The notes: generated from the letters alone by a model not told the origin. A DNA stretch of 64,000 bases from Udeniomyces pyricola (GCA_039545295.1 BCIK01000002.1:1002841-1066840), one strand, 5' to 3'; shown: positions 1-13,119, counted from the stretch's first letter. Made by a program: numbers and translations.

Positions 1-359
1 TTGTCTGCGAGGACTCCTCGTACTAACGCGTTCCGTGTATCAGAAGGACTCGTGAGAGCTGACGATATGATCGGGGTGACATTAGTGGTGCATCCCCGCT
101 AGGGGCTCTCCCCTGTTCCCTTGCCCCTTACTCCTCGCCCATCGCCTGTCGCCCCTCTTTCCCCTGTTTCACTTTGGTTAAAATATGCCCTTCCCCCTGA
201 TTCCATGCTTTCCTTACATTAACCATCACTATCTACTTCATTCGTTTCCATCTTTTGTCCTTTCCCCCAGGTCAGCCCGTACCGCTCGAACGCTGGATTG
301 CATCCATACTCACACAAAGCTGACTCTGCCCTTGCTATGGATCCCTTTTTCCATGCAGT
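1..359. other. 5' intergenic/leader region
   Basis: No gene was recognised. The stretch is C/T-rich from about 100 to 250, as is common in promoters and 5' leaders of this kind of fungus. An AG preceded by pyrimidines lies just before the ATG at 360, so a 5'-UTR intron is possible. Confidence 0.4.
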
Positions 360-2904
360 ATGCACCAACCACTTCCTATCCACGACCCCTTCCCACCTTA
401 TGAAACGGTAGAACCCTTCCCCTATGGATCTCACTTCCAAAGTGACGTCGACCTCCAACTCCAACCATCTAAGCCTACCACAGATGTTGTTTCCACGCCC
501 TCTCGCTCTTCTCGTCATGAGAGTCCACCCTCGCCATTGTCCCGTCTGATTCATAAGGCCTCAACCGTCAGCCTTCGTTATCTCCGACCTGCTGGTACGT
601 CATCCTGTGGCGCGAAATTCTCCTCAGAAGATGCTGTGACTGCCGATGGCGCCCCTTCGCCTGCCTCTACTTTCGATCGACCACTGCAAGTAACCTCCGA
701 GCGTCAAGGATCCCTCGCTACCAGTCTAGGTTACGATACTCTCGATTACACTAGCGAGGACGATTCGGCCAACAGCGACCTGGACGACCTGACGGACAAT
801 TGTCGAGGAACGGTTTACGTCTCCAATTCGCCTACCTCCCCACCAAGGGTCGAGCGCCTCCAGAAGAAACGGTCGTTCCTTGACGTCTCCATACAAAAAA
901 TGAAAAAGACGTTTGACCTCCCCAGAAAGCGATCGTTGTTAGAACTAGGTGCCCTCTCCCACCTTCCGCTCCATCACGCCATCATCAAAACTGCCACCCT
1001 CGGTCACAATGATACCCTCTGCCCCGTATCTGGCCCTGATCCGGGACGATCTTTCGCCCACACTAAGCCCCGACGCTCGAGCTCAACCGAATCATCCACA
1101 ACCTCCACCATCACTCCCCCTCGCTTGCGACAAGTCTCATCTTGTCAGGCCTTGCGCGATACCGTCTATTCTACCTTATCATCTCGTCCATCGACCCCGG
1201 ATTTTCGTCGTCGATCCTCCATCTCATATTCATCTTCGATCTCACCTTTGATCCAAACTTCGATGCTTGCCGACTCCACCATATTCACCTCACCAGAAGG
1301 CCTCGTCTCGCCACCGCCGCTGCCGTCTCCTCCTGACGTGGCGGCCTTCATCTCATCAGCTTCCCCTCCACAACTCAACATCAGCAAGCGGGATACCGTT
1401 GACTTTGAATCTACCCTCCTTGCATTTTCCATCAAGTCGTTCTCCCCGACACTCGGTCATCATCACCAAGCGGTGACACAGCTATCGTGTCGACGCTCCT
1501 CATTGGAATCGCCCCTCGACCCTACCTTTTCAGCCGCGCCTTGCCCCTTTCCCTTGAACATTCTCACCCGATCGTCCTCGGGATCATCTACCGCCGCTTC
1601 CACCGTACCTACTCAACCTATTCAGGAATCTGTTCAGAGTGTGGTCGAGATTACTCCGTCTAGCCCTATCCATGACTTCCCCCTTCAAGCTTTGTTCCCT
1701 CCTTGTTCTTCCATCTCCGCCAAGAATCCCAAGCGAAACTCGAAGGGTCTCAGCATCATCAATCCTCGCCAGCTCTTGGTTTCTCGCTCGGCAGCTCTGC
1801 CCGTGCGAAACGGCTGCTCGACTCGTCCGGTCCCGTGCGTCGGCCGACGGAGCCCATCGCGTAGAGGATTCATTCCGCGTGATGATGAGATGCTCGACCG
1901 GCCGGGTAGTTGGCAAAATCCAGGGATGGCGACCGTTCAATGGGGAACGAGAGCTCCATCTGTTCCACGACGCTTAGCTGAGCATTTGACCGAGGGAATG
2001 GAACCCACCCCCGGCATCGCGCTGATCGTGTCGGACGAGAATGGATTGGCGTCTGGTGGATTGTTGAGTGTGAGTTTCTCTTGTTTCTCTTACCTCAGCC
2101 TGATGTTTTTTTTTGTCTTCCAGTAGCTTGCAGTTGGGCTCGTGATATTCGTATCTGACTGCGGGATCTGGTGGTTGGAATTTCTGCTTTTCCTCTTTCT
2201 TGCAGGCTTTTCTCGACGCTCCCTCACCCCTTGCCTCGGTTCCTCAATCCGACCTGTGCCTTCCCCCTTTAAAACCATCCCGGCTCATCCCTAGCCCCGA
2301 CGCCACCTTAGCCTCTGCTAACAATGCCAGCACTCCCACCGCTCCACGAACCGAAGATGACACGCCTCACAATGTCTCATGTCAGGTACACTTGCATGAA
2401 GAGCCGTCTTCCCTCCAGCACTCAACCCCGTGGGATAATATACATTCTTTTCGTTTCCCATTACCTTCACCTATCCCTTCGACCCCTCCCTCTCCATACG
2501 TCTTTCCTGTCTCATCCGTACACCTCGCCGGAGATGCCGCCCATGAGCCTGCGCCTATCGTGCTCTCTCCGTCCATTCCTCGAGTCACCTTCGTCGCCTC
2601 GAGCTACAGCTCGCTCTTCGCCTCCCTTCGAGCTGACAACTCGCGACCGATCGAGATCGTGCCGTATTCGATTGGTTCGCGGACGCCGATCTATGCTTCT
2701 CTGTGGGAGGAGGGTGTCGAAGACGATGGTCGACAGCTGTCAATCAGGGCCGGTCCAGCCGCTGGATCCATCACGTTCTCGTTGGGGCTCATTCGATACG
2801 GACTGGAAGAAGGGATGCCTCCTGACTTGCAGGAGGTCGTCTTCAGGCAGGGAACGAGTTTGGAAGACGTCTTGAGAATCGTCACAGCGGATATCGAGGT
2901 ATAA
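360..2904 (+). CDS. Hypothetical Ser/Pro-rich protein, 802 aa
   Basis: Two exons, 360-2069 and 2206-2904, are joined by a phase-0 intron with donor GTGAGT and acceptor TTGCAG. The product has 802 residues. I do not recognise the family. The first two thirds are low-complexity and rich in Ser, Pro and Thr, with several basic patches (for example RKRS and RRRSS) that look like phosphorylation or binding motifs of a disordered regulator. The last 80 residues or so are more ordered and end with an acidic and hydrophobic segment, suggesting a small folded C-terminal module. No signal peptide or membrane helix is evident. The ATG at 360 is the first in frame, since the overlapping ATG at 353 soon meets a stop. 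The next gene converges on it from the other strand. The coding call is firm because of the length of the open frame; function is unknown. Confidence 0.75.
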
Positions 2905-4080
2905 GCGTTATTTGTGGTATATACATACATTTGTTTGGAATGTGAGGGGAGAAGGGTTCATATTGGTCGAGCATGGCACTGACGTTAGGAGTTTGGGTGT
3001 AGGTGATTTCGGGGGCTAGTTCTGGACTCGTCTGATTCGCGCGCACGTCAGCTCCCTGCGGCTTTCCTTTGCTGCAACCTCGTCCCGGTATGCTTTCGTA
3101 TTTAGATACATTTTCTTAATCACACCTATGTATGAATGAACCGTTACCGATGTGCTTCCTGTGCACCTCGATTGACGCCTGCGGCTTCCCTTGAATGCTG
3201 ATGGTGTAACCTCGTCCAGCTCTAGATTTCTCAGCTCGACTTCAGCCTCTTCCTTCCAATGACGGTCAACCTTACCGCATCTTCCCCTCGTTCATAGACA
3301 AGGATGCAACAGGTTAGGTCATCCTATATGAATTCGCTTCCTGGAGCGCTTTGAAGCACGCTTTCACGATCCTATGTATCATTCCGATTTCCATTCGTCA
3401 CGTCCTTTTGGAGAGTACCACCCATCACGTCTTCATCGTGGGGGAAAAGAGGGGGGGTCTCGTATCATCATCTCTTTTCAATAATTTTTAGTGGTTGTTG
3501 TAGGAACGATACAAGCTTGAATACTGTATCGAGTCCTACGTACGCGCAATTAATATCAGGTTGATAATCCGATTTGCAGTTGATTCGCCCCCCCCCCCCC
3601 CCTTTGGAAAAGAGACAAAGCGAACGATTCATGATAAAAAGACAAAGTGATTTTTGGAACGACAGATCAGGATGGAAGAGGGAGATAGAAAGAAGAGAAA
3701 GAATGAAAGAGACCAAAAAACCCAGAAAAAAAAAAAAAAAACGAAGAAGGTCGAGAGTGAAATGAAAAACACAGGCATACAGAAATCCGATAGGGAAACA
3801 AATTGCAGGAGTCATGGAGAGGAAACATGGCCTTCGTCTAGCGCGTCGAGCGATGGAGAAAAAAGTATACAGAAATAAGAAAGATGATGAGAACAGTCTA
3901 GCTAGTAGCGGCGAAAGAAAGAAAGGAAGAAAGTGAAGCGCGCAGGCCGAAGCTAGTGGGTGCTGAAGAGAGGGCCTCATGGAGCACATCGATGGAGAGG
4001 GAACGGATGTCTAAGGAACGATCTATTTAAGAGAAGCGAGCATCTACCGGAATTGAGTGCAAGAATGGCAGACAAGTATT
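2905..4080. other. Convergent intergenic region
   Basis: This lies between the 3' ends of two convergent genes. It contains a C homopolymer near 3588-3602 and an A-rich purine tract near 3660-3760. No open frame with convincing composition or splice signals was seen. Confidence 0.5.
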
Positions 4081-5838
4081 TTAGACGATGGTCATTCTGC
4101 CGGTGGCCCAGGAGGTGACGTCGAAGCTGACGGCACTGTTGACGCGAGAGCTGATAAGAGGCATCTCGGGAATGCGCGGGCTAGGGATCTCGTCCGAGTC
4201 GTAGCCCTCGCTGAAGGAGGAGATGTACTCTGAAGGAGGAGGGAAGGAAGAGTTGAGGCAAAGAATTTAGTCATGACCGTCTTTGAACATCTCAAGCCAG
4301 AAAGAAGAAAGAGGATCATTTGCTTACCTTTGAGGAACTGTCGGAAGGAAGGTCGGGTAGGGACGTAGTGACCTCCCTCGTGCCAGATGATTCGGGCGTC
4401 CAAGCACCGATCAGCAAGGAAGATGCTTCGCTAGAGGCCGAAGGTGGCAGATTACAGAGAAGGGAAGTGGCAAGAATCGTCAATGCCTTGAAGTGGGACA
4501 AGACAGGCGGCTGAAATTAAAGCTAGAACCGTCGACTCACGTCGTTGGTGATGACGACATCATTTCGGCCGAGGATATGGAGAGTAGGGGTCTCTTTGAT
4601 GGGGAACCACGAGTCGAAAGAGTAAGTCTTGGGCTGAGCGATGAAGCCACCGACAAAGATGGCGACTAAAAAGAAAACAGCAAGGAAGAAAAAGACGAAG
4701 AAAATGGCGTTCAAAAACAAGGATAAGCTTTCTTTGCGATCTCACTTTGCGATAACGTCGCGGAGTAAGATCTGTCTAACAGCTTGACTCACACTTGAAC
4801 GGAGCGATGGGATTCGACTTGAAGAGCGGGTGGAGCTCAGGTCGCTCGGACAGGGCGACGAGAAGAGCAGCCATCGCTCCGCCTTGGGAGTAACCCAGAA
4901 TTCCCTGCAATAACAAACCAAGGAAATAAGCATGAGCCTCCGCTTCGGGTTTCCCCCTTGCATATATGGCCTAATCTGCCGCCGCGATTAGAGCCTGATC
5001 ATGATTCCCGTAACTGGACCGTCCCATACACCATGCCTCGATAGTCATCGTCACATGAAAACTTACATCAAATGTGCCGGCATCCTTCAAGAAGTCACGG
5101 ACATACTCGAGGGCCTGATCGAACCCTTGGCTGGGTAGAGAGTCGTCGCTCCAAGACCGAAGGACGGCGTTGGCAGGAGGAGCCTCCCCAGCAATAGGGA
5201 AAGAATCAAACGGGGCGAGGGAGCTTCGGAAAGTAGGGTCTTGGATGACGTGAGGTGGCTAAGTGAGGGTAAATGCGTGATAGAACCGGTAGAAAGTGAT
5301 GAATGAGTATTCAAATAAGTATGGTCGTCGGACCATAGAAGCCAAACTAGCAGCAAGAGTGCGCGATCACACTCACGTCAAGGTAGACTGATCGGGCGAA
5401 ACATGTGGTGGAAGGAGAAAAAAAAAAAAAAAAAAGGTCGTGGAGGACGGGGATGGACAAGGAGCGAAAAGGACGCTAAGCATCAGCACCAGGCACGTTG
5501 AAGAAAAGAAACCCCCGATCCATGCACTACAGCGATGACAAGGGGAAAATGAGACCCCAGAGACGAGAACGCACCAAAGTCGACATCTTTGCCGACAGTC
5601 TTTCGGACAGAGTCCATCTTGGCCTGCATGATATGAGCATTCTGTCGAGTGTAAAAGAGAAGGATGAGACCGGTGGCCGAGCAACAATTTGGTTTGGACA
5701 GGCAGGCCAGGTATGGCATCACGGCCTAGAGAAGGGGGCTGCAGAGGTGGCCGGGGGACCACCATTGACAGCGGGGAGTTTAAGTTGTGAACGTACCTCG
5801 GCAAAGCCAGGAAGCGTGAGAATTCGAACAGAAGTCAT
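4081..5838 (-). CDS. FSH1-type serine hydrolase, 266 aa
   Basis: Eight exons on the minus strand: 5838-5797, 5641-5575, 5387-5377 (only 11 nt), 5258-5067, 4904-4793, 4665-4541, 4430-4328 and 4229-4081. All junctions keep frame and give 266 residues, the usual size for the family. The protein is an alpha/beta hydrolase of the FSH (family of serine hydrolases) group. Visible marks are the N-terminal strand motif ILTLPGFAE, the segment NAHIMQAKMDSVRK, nucleophile Ser110 in GYSQGG, the acid LGRND (Asp177) and catalytic His204 in HEGGHYVP. FSH proteins are small esterases/thioesterases of uncertain natural substrate, related to yeast Fsh1-3 and to lovG-type enzymes. No signal peptide is seen, so it is probably cytosolic. 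The 11-nt exon encodes the end of strand 2 and is required for the VYLD motif. Confidence 0.9.
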
Positions 5839-8610
5839 GATGAGATATGGGATATGGAATGTGAAGCTGGAGAGTTGCGCAACAGGCTGGGGATTGGAGG
5901 TAAAGATGGAGTAGGCGAGTGGACAGAGAGATAGAGACGATAGGGTTGAGTGGCAAAGTATCGGGAGGAGGAATTGATGATCAGGAAGTGTGGGGTGGAA
6001 GAGAACAGAGAAGAGAAATCTTCAGGCTAAACTGGCTTAAGAGACGTTGCGATCACTGCGATGACTTGGTTGTCTGCCCGTGTGATCGATAGTTGAATTG
6101 TTACGTCGTCTTCAACCGATCGTTGTCTGACCTTACGGCCCATAAAGCATAGCGTCATATCAAACGTCAGCGCGTTAACGTCTGCAGTGAGGTGCTGGCG
6201 CGTCACATGTCGGGTACTCTCAAGCTACAGATTAAATATTGAATATAGAACAAACACGCGCAGGTTCCGGCCGAGCGACTCGCAACGTTTGATTATCTGT
6301 CGATCGACGGTTCCCGGCCCCGACCGTCATTCAACTGCGGATCCATTGACATTGATCAATATCAATCGTTAGTTGATCATGACCGGTTCACACGGCCACA
6401 CGTCGCCCGCACCGGATCCGCCAGTCGAAATTCGAAACGTTCAGGAATCTCTGGTGTGCGTGTGATGAGAGAATCAAACAAACCAGCTTGCCTGGCTTAT
6501 ACAACCTGCTCCTATGTTCATGCTACAAGTGCTTGTTGCTTGTTGCGTAATGCGTGCCGCTTGTACAGATGGAGAATGAACAAACCCGAAATGCTCCGTC
6601 TGATCGTAACAATTTTTTTTTTTTTCACTCTAAGTCATCGATCAGATGAATTGAACAATGATGTAATCGATGCAAGGATGCACATATTCACACGAGGACA
6701 GGAGAAACGCGTTAACGAAAGTCGATCTAGCTATTAAACGAGGAGTAAAAGAGTGTTGGCCGTTGATCCCCACATTCTTTAATCACAAGCCCCGCTTGCA
6801 ACCCACGGGTGTTGGCGGGTTGACGTTCCTGCGCGCTGACGTTTGACCGGTTGCTCCACAAACCGTACGTTTGGCGTTCCCTCACGTTCCCTCAGTTTCT
6901 GCATGTGTATATTGGATTCTCATATCGTCATTTTTGGTGTACGAGGCATGGTGTTGGTTCCGCATCACGCGTCAGCATGTAGCACCCAATTACCCATCCG
7001 CAGGTACCCAGTGCTGCATGCACGTCTCATAAATCATGCACGACAATCCACAACGTAACCTGAGGCCTGGGATGCTGGATCTAAGCTCTAAGGGAAATGT
7101 GGTCGATCGCGCTAAGCCGCCGGTTCGGTGTTGTGATCAAAGATTTGGCACGGTCTGGTGCTGTATCACTTGATAACTGTAAGATCTGAGAACGGATATA
7201 TACGCACTGATATCTGACATCCGAGAACCGATCGCGAGCGCTGAGCGATCTGATCTCTGAGATCTGGACTTTTGAGCTCTGATCGATCTGAGTAAGCTGA
7301 CGACGATCTGAGCTCTAATCACTAAATGCGCTGGTGATCCGTGTAGTACGTGCATGGTTCTTGCGTTATAAAACTTGCACGTTGCACATCCAAGCTTCGA
7401 CGTTCAGTGTGATCGATCATTGAGTCGAATCACTTTGCGGGCCGGATCAAACGTCAAGCGCGTCAAGCGTACGTCAAACATCAATCGACGACGATCTGCA
7501 GAGATCTGTGATCTGAGATTCTGATATCCTTAAAACCTGGATCTATTCAAATTGAGGAGGGTCAGAGTTGAATGCAGAACGTTGCACGTACGGTAAACGT
7601 TATATGATCGATGATCTTCATGCAAGCTATAATATGCAAGGTCTGCAGATCATCATCGCACTCGATCGTTTCGAATCCCCCGTCAGAACGATTTACAGGG
7701 AGGCCGAAAGAATGTACATCATGTAAATCATACTGTATCTGTCGACTGCCGATCATACATATATGGTGCGTCCGGCCTCCATCTAATATATATGACAATC
7801 ACTTTCACAGGCAGCCTAGCTGCAAGATGATAGATCGATGAGATTGATGAGACCCTGCATCGATATCGTCACACGTGACATACGAGTACTGGGACGTTTG
7901 ATGGTCCACCTCGAGTTGTGCCCTTCACCATCACTCATACATTCCATCTAGGAATTGCATAGAACCAGCTCGTCTTGCTGTTCATGACCATAAGCTCTGA
8001 GTGTCGTTGGATGAAGATAGGCATGAGACACGGGGTAAGAAGCGTCCCAACCTGAGCTGGTGATCAATGTATATGATGATCAGAGCATGGCTCGTCTCAG
8101 GGCACCCCTTATAAATTGTACTACTACTATGATCATGGCAGTCTTATAGGTAAACCCTGATACGTATAAACACGTACAACGTTACACTTGGTGTGGAGGT
8201 CGTTCATCTGAGATTTCTCTGCCATCAGCTGTACTTGTAGCAAATTCTGATATTCCTGCAAGATTCCTGCAGTTGATTCCTGCTCAGAACATCCATTATA
8301 GCTCAAGTAGCCCTGCTGCCACGCTGTGTGTGCCACGTGAGCGCGCACGGCTGGACGTGGCGCGTTTGGGCGCGCGCGTGATTCGCGTGATCGTTTTCAA
8401 TGACGTCATCGATGATTAGGTTCGAGGCCGGCTAGGCCCTGGTCAGTGGTTAGTGGCTGGGCTGTGTCGATACACAAGGATACATGGGTCGCAATTCGCA
8501 AGGCACGTCAAAGAGGACCGAGCTTCCGTAAGCTGCAACGCTGGTGAACACATTTCATATATATCTTATCCCCATCCCTTCATCACTACTATATCTCCCC
8601 ATACCGAGCC
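5839..8610. other. Gene-poor 2.8-kb intergenic region
   Basis: No gene model could be built on either strand; the open frames are short, have no domain features and lack splice support. The region is more AT-rich than its neighbours and rich in GATC-containing words and small palindromes. It separates two divergently transcribed genes, so both promoters must lie here. Confidence 0.5.
7183..7517. repeat. Cluster of GATCTGAG words
   Basis: The 8-mer GATCTGAG occurs four times, at 7183, 7285, 7305 and 7510. Close variants (GATCTGAT, GATCTGGA, GATCTGTG) lie between them. Copies are irregularly spaced and not a clean tandem array. Confidence 0.6.
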
Positions 8611-10405
8611 ATGTCCCACCTGCTTCCCCCCGACACTCTTCCAGCCAAAGGTCTCTCGAGCGTCGTCGCACATCCCTTCTACCCCGTCGGGCTCGACCTG
8701 CCCACATACGTCGAGAACAAGCTTCACCCCATCATCCTCCTCGCCGTCTTCTTTTCCCTCCTCGGCCTTTGGATCACCTTCGCCGTCAAACATGCCACCG
8801 CAACCACTAAGGGAAGGATCACCACTGATGAAAAATGGTGGGTCGCATGGTTTGTGAGTACCAGACATGATGGCATGTTCCTCCTTGGGATCCCCGTCCT
8901 GTTCCGGATCGAGACGCCGGTCTGTACGACAGGCTCTTACAGTCAGGCTCGTCACTGATACCAGCTCATTTCCGTGATGAAAACGCTCAGGCCGCTTGTG
9001 GTATCATCCACATCACCTTTGAAGGTCAGTCTTGGGTGCCAACTACATGATGGAGCGCAAGAGGGATGAACATGCGGCACGCTCTTGGTCGGGTGTCGGA
9101 CGCGACGAGTTGTAAACGTCATATTTGGTCCGAACTCAGCCTGATCGTATCCAAGTCCCTGCACGCGACTCTAGAAACCGCATCTTCGTTTTAAAGTGGC
9201 TCAACCCGGGCTGTACCAACCATAGATATCACATGTTGTGTGCATCCACTGACATTGACAACATATGTTGTCGCTTCCCGTTGCTCATTGTCTCTACACT
9301 ACCCAATTGTTCCAGGCTACTTTGCGGTCTTCCACAAGACCATGATTGCGTCTAGCTACATCGAGGCTGAGATGTGGAAGATGTACTCTCTCTCAGACTC
9401 TCGGTACATCAACTCCGATCCCTTCACTGTGCTGGTCAGTTGCCGTGATGCACCCTGGTTGCGGAGGTCGTTGTATATTCCCATCTCGGGCACAAGGCTA
9501 ATCGCTCTCGTTCTTGTCACACGCGTTTGGTCAATCTAGATGGAAGGCTGCACTGCGTTCTTGTGGGGACCCATGTGTATGGCACTCGCGTTCTACCTCA
9601 TTCCGCGACAATCTACCTTCAGGCACCCCGTTCAGTTCTGTGCCAGTCTTGGTGAGTGCAACCCTCACTCTACGAATGCACCTCTGTCTTGACCGCTCAA
9701 GGTAGCTCATTTGTGATTACCCGTTTTACCTCTTCTTAATTTACCAGGTCAATGGTCAGTCCCATTCTCAGACGCAGTTGTCAGCAGCACCCAGCAGAAC
9801 AACCCCGAGCTGACCTCTTCTTTATCTTTTTGCTGACTCCTCAGGTACGGCCTTGTCCTCTACTATGGCATTGTCATGCTTGACGAGATCTGGAATGGTC
9901 CTATCAAGGCCGTCTCTCGCCCTGAGGCCATCTACTACTGGTATGTTCCTCATGCGAACGACACGATCATGAGAAAGCATTGGAAGGAAGCTCACGTCCG
10001 ACGTCTTCCTCTGTTTGTGCTTCGTAGGGGAGAATTCATTGGCCTCAACGCTCCTTGGTTCTTCATTCCGGCTTGTTAGTCTTTAGATCCTGCCTCGGAG
10101 GTGACGAAGTGCAAAGATGTGGTTATCAGAGTTGAGCTAGGTTCTGACACGCCATTACTTATATCCCTTTCTCCTCATTACCCATATGTATGATAGTCGC
10201 TATCTACAAGTCGGTTTTCGCCATCTCGAATGCTTTCAGAATCGCCGCCACATCCCCTATCGTCAAGTCCAAGTCTAACGGTCATGTCACCAACGGCAAT
10301 GCTGTCGCTTCGCTGGATGCGTCTGCTGCTGCCGAGGTCGATGCCCAGGCGAAAGCTGAGAAGGTTCCCTTCATTCCTTCCATCGTTCACGACAAGGAAA
10401 TCTAA
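8611..10405 (+). CDS. EBP-type (emopamil-binding) sterol delta8-delta7 isomerase, 288 aa
   Basis: Eight exons: 8611-8853, 8991-9024, 9316-9434, 9540-9651, 9748-9754 (7 nt), 9845-9940, 10028-10074 and 10197-10405. All phases agree, giving 288 residues. The family (EXPERA/EBP) is an ER membrane enzyme with several helices that shifts the C8-C9 double bond of sterols during ergosterol synthesis. Seen in sequence: HPFYPVGLDLP near the N-terminus, the polar helix motif GIIHITFEGYFAVFH with the conserved His and Glu, the DSRYINSDPFTV segment, a Gly-Pro helix, GQWYGLVLYYGIVMLDE, and RPEAIYYW near the last helix. The C-terminal 50 residues are an Ala/Lys-rich tail ending KEI, longer than in animal EBP and perhaps an ER-retention type tail. 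The 7-nt exon is needed to link ASLG to QWYG. Confidence 0.88.
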
Positions 10406-11624
10406 ATACACTGGAATCTCTTGCGCTCAGGATGTAGTTGTGTTCTTGCGACCTGTTGCGCCTGTAGATATTGTTTGACCTACCCCATGTTCCTCTGTTG
10501 CCTTATTCTGTATGCCTTGGATTTCCTTTCCACTCAAACCTCGTAAAATAAGCACCGCCACCATGATCATTCTTGTCCCCTATCCTGAATCCGCCTACAC
10601 CCTGTCACTCGGAATTGTCGATGTCCAACCATTTTGCTTGTCTTTGTTGTCTTTAACACTATGCTTCCCTTCGATAGCGCGATGTATCTGAACAATTTCT
10701 TTTCTGCCAAGCGAGCTGCTTAACAGGATATTTGACAGTGTGGTTTAACCTGAATGTGATACGCAGTGAACCACGTTCAAGCAAGGCGAGTTTTATGTGT
10801 TGTTTACTTTACTCGTTGTTTGTTTTGATTCTCTATCAGTTTCGACCTTTCTATCCGACCTGAGATAAGGTTCACCCTCAAAACTGTCCGGCCATCCCTT
10901 TATCCATCGCTGTGCTCAAGCATCAACATTTAGATATCGCCCGAGAAGGAGTCTATGCGTTTCTGTTTTGTAACGCCCTCTTTTTTTGGGGGGAGGGGAA
11001 GGTTGGGGATGATGAATACATCTGATCGTAAGAGTATCAAGAGAGGGAAAAGAGAGAGTGAAACTTTTAGTAAAAAAACGAAGTAGGGACAACAAGAGAC
11101 GAACTTTAGTTTTAGAGAGCAGATGCGTGGCTCGGAAGCTCACGTGACTCGAAGAGACATAGACCTGCCCCGATACCGGCACGACCTTGGACAAGAAGCC
11201 AGGAAAATCTAAGAAGAGGTAGTTTTTCTTTTTTTGGGGGGGGGGGGGGGACGCGGAGGAGGGGTTGAAAAGCTTCGATTCTTACACCCCCTCCCACACC
11301 TACATCTGTCAGCTTCCACGCACACTCTCATCCATCTCCCTTTCATACTCGACTCTCGAAGGGCGTGATTGATTCGTGAGTGGGTGAGGCATACACTGCG
11401 AGATGAATTTGAAGATCGAGCATAAGCCATCTTCTCGGGCTGTTGAGCTGATTCCTTTCTTTGGTCGCGCTCCCCTCCCCCGTCCTCTTGTTGTGCTGAT
11501 CTTGTTCTCGTTGGCTGACAAATATTAATCTTATACAACTGGACCTTATCTGCCGTAGACTCTATCCCTGGACGCTCCTGCATCTCGTGATCCCAACAAC
11601 TCGATGTCTGTATCAATCATCACC
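10406..11624. other. Intergenic region, 3' of EBP gene and 5' of CAP gene
   Basis: No gene was recognised. A G homopolymer lies near 11236-11250 and a C/T-rich segment near 11280-11480, likely the promoter/leader of the downstream secreted protein. Confidence 0.45.
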
Positions 11625-13119
11625 ATGCTGCCAACCGCATCCATCCTTACCTGCGTCTTCCTTGCCCTGTAGGTCTTTGAAAACATCTTCGTCTGACAAA
11701 TCCCGCACTGTGTTGTCTTATAGTTGGGAGTACTCATGGTCACTTTACTTCTTTACCTCCCGCTTGAAGCTCGACGTTTGTCGACGCTGGTCGTCGCCAT
11801 CAAGGCCGAGGTCATAGTAGCGATCCTCTCGCATGCTTCAATTCCAACGATGAGTCCACCCCATCTAAAAACGATCAGAACGCCATCAAATTCGGTCAGC
11901 GAACCACTATTCCAGTTGAGTCGGCTGGATCCTGGAGGGGCGGCAGAGGATCAGAGGGATGGAGAGCCAATCGTGGGCCATCTCGATGCAGCCAAGTACA
12001 GCCATACCCCACCGGGACAGTGAGTATTTGTCCATGTACCTGCCTACTGCAGTTCGTTTGCATTCATACTCATGACATTGTATGTTCGCTGTGGTCAGCG
12101 AACACCCTTGTCCAATGGCGCGGATGACCCATTTACCGTTCAAAAACTCCTCGCAACCAGCCTTGGACCCTATTCGAAGTCGTCTTTCGTCTCTGATCCT
12201 GCTGTCATGAGTACCAGCAAAGTCTCAGACCCATCCTCCAACGTTCAGCCTGATTCTACAGTCAGCGCCGCTCCTGTCACCTCGGCATCAACGTCCAATG
12301 CGAGCACCAACCTCAGCGGTACCGATTCTGCAGCTTTCCTCGATGCTCACAACACCTTCCGAGCACAGTATGATGCCCTCGCCCTGACTTGGAGTGCCGA
12401 GCTTGCGACTTATGCCCAGTCGTACGCGAGCAAGTGCGTTTTCGAGCACTCCCAAGGCCAGTACGGCGAGAGTGGGTGGTCTCTTTCTGGCATGAACTTC
12501 GAATTTTATCGCCATGATATATGATGCTAAACAGCTACCGCGCTCGGTTCTTACAGATCTTGCGGCCGGTACCAACATCGACCCTGCTGCGTCCGTCAAA
12601 ATGTGGACAGATGAGTCGAGCGAGTACGATCCTGCTAATCCAAGTTACAGCCATTTCACGCAAGGTCAGCTCTGTTTGCTACGGGTAGTCGCAGAGTTTG
12701 ATCGAACCAGCTCAATCCACACTTGATCTCAACAGCCACCAACTCATCTTTCTTTTAATCAACCGTTTCTCTGTATCTTTTCTCTCGACTTCTCTTCTGC
12801 CGTCATATGATGACAGTGGTTTGGAAGTCCTCGACTCAACTCGGATGTGCGCTCGTCGCGTGCAGCAGACTTTCAGGCACGTCGATGGGTTCGGCCTCGT
12901 ATGTCGTCTGCGAATACGACCCTCCCGGTAACGTCATGGGCCAGTTCAGCTCAAACGTCGGTGCGTCTTATGTCCGAGACGTTTTTGCGAGGTGATAGGA
13001 ATCAAGAAAAACGTCCCACTGCTAACGTTCAGTTCAATTTTCCTTGTCGTCGACTGACTCTCTTGCATGTTTTTCCGGTCGTACGTCTCACAGAGGGTAC
13101 GACATGTACCGGTTGCTAG
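11625..13119 (+). CDS. Secreted CAP/PR-1 (SCP) domain protein, 314 aa
   Basis: Six exons: 11625-11668, 11770-12019, 12099-12471, 12557-12664, 12817-12960 and 13094-13119. The product has 314 residues. Exons 1 and 2 together give a hydrophobic signal peptide (MLPTASILTCVFLALSTFVDA) with likely cleavage after VDA. A Gly/Ser/Arg-rich linker follows, and then the CAP domain in the C-terminal half. CAP signatures are present: AFLDAHNTFR helix, LTWSAELATYAQ, the block SHFTQVVWKSSTQLGCA, and YVVCEYDPPGNV. The last short exon adds a Cys pair (TTCTGC). Fungal members (Pry-like) bind and export sterols or fatty acids outside the cell, but activity here is inferred from family only. The donors of exon 1 (GTAGGT) and exon 3 (GTGGGT) are weak, yet they are the only choices that restore the motifs. 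Confidence 0.85.

Noticed and set aside
3468..3989. 173-codon Phe/Leu/Ser-rich open frame on minus
   Set aside because: It comes from a purine-rich tract read on the other strand; apparent membrane segments are an artefact of T-rich codons.
5839..8610. Search for a mobile element or tRNA in the gene-poor region
   Set aside because: No terminal repeats, no transposase or reverse-transcriptase motifs, and no convincing A/B-box pair were seen.
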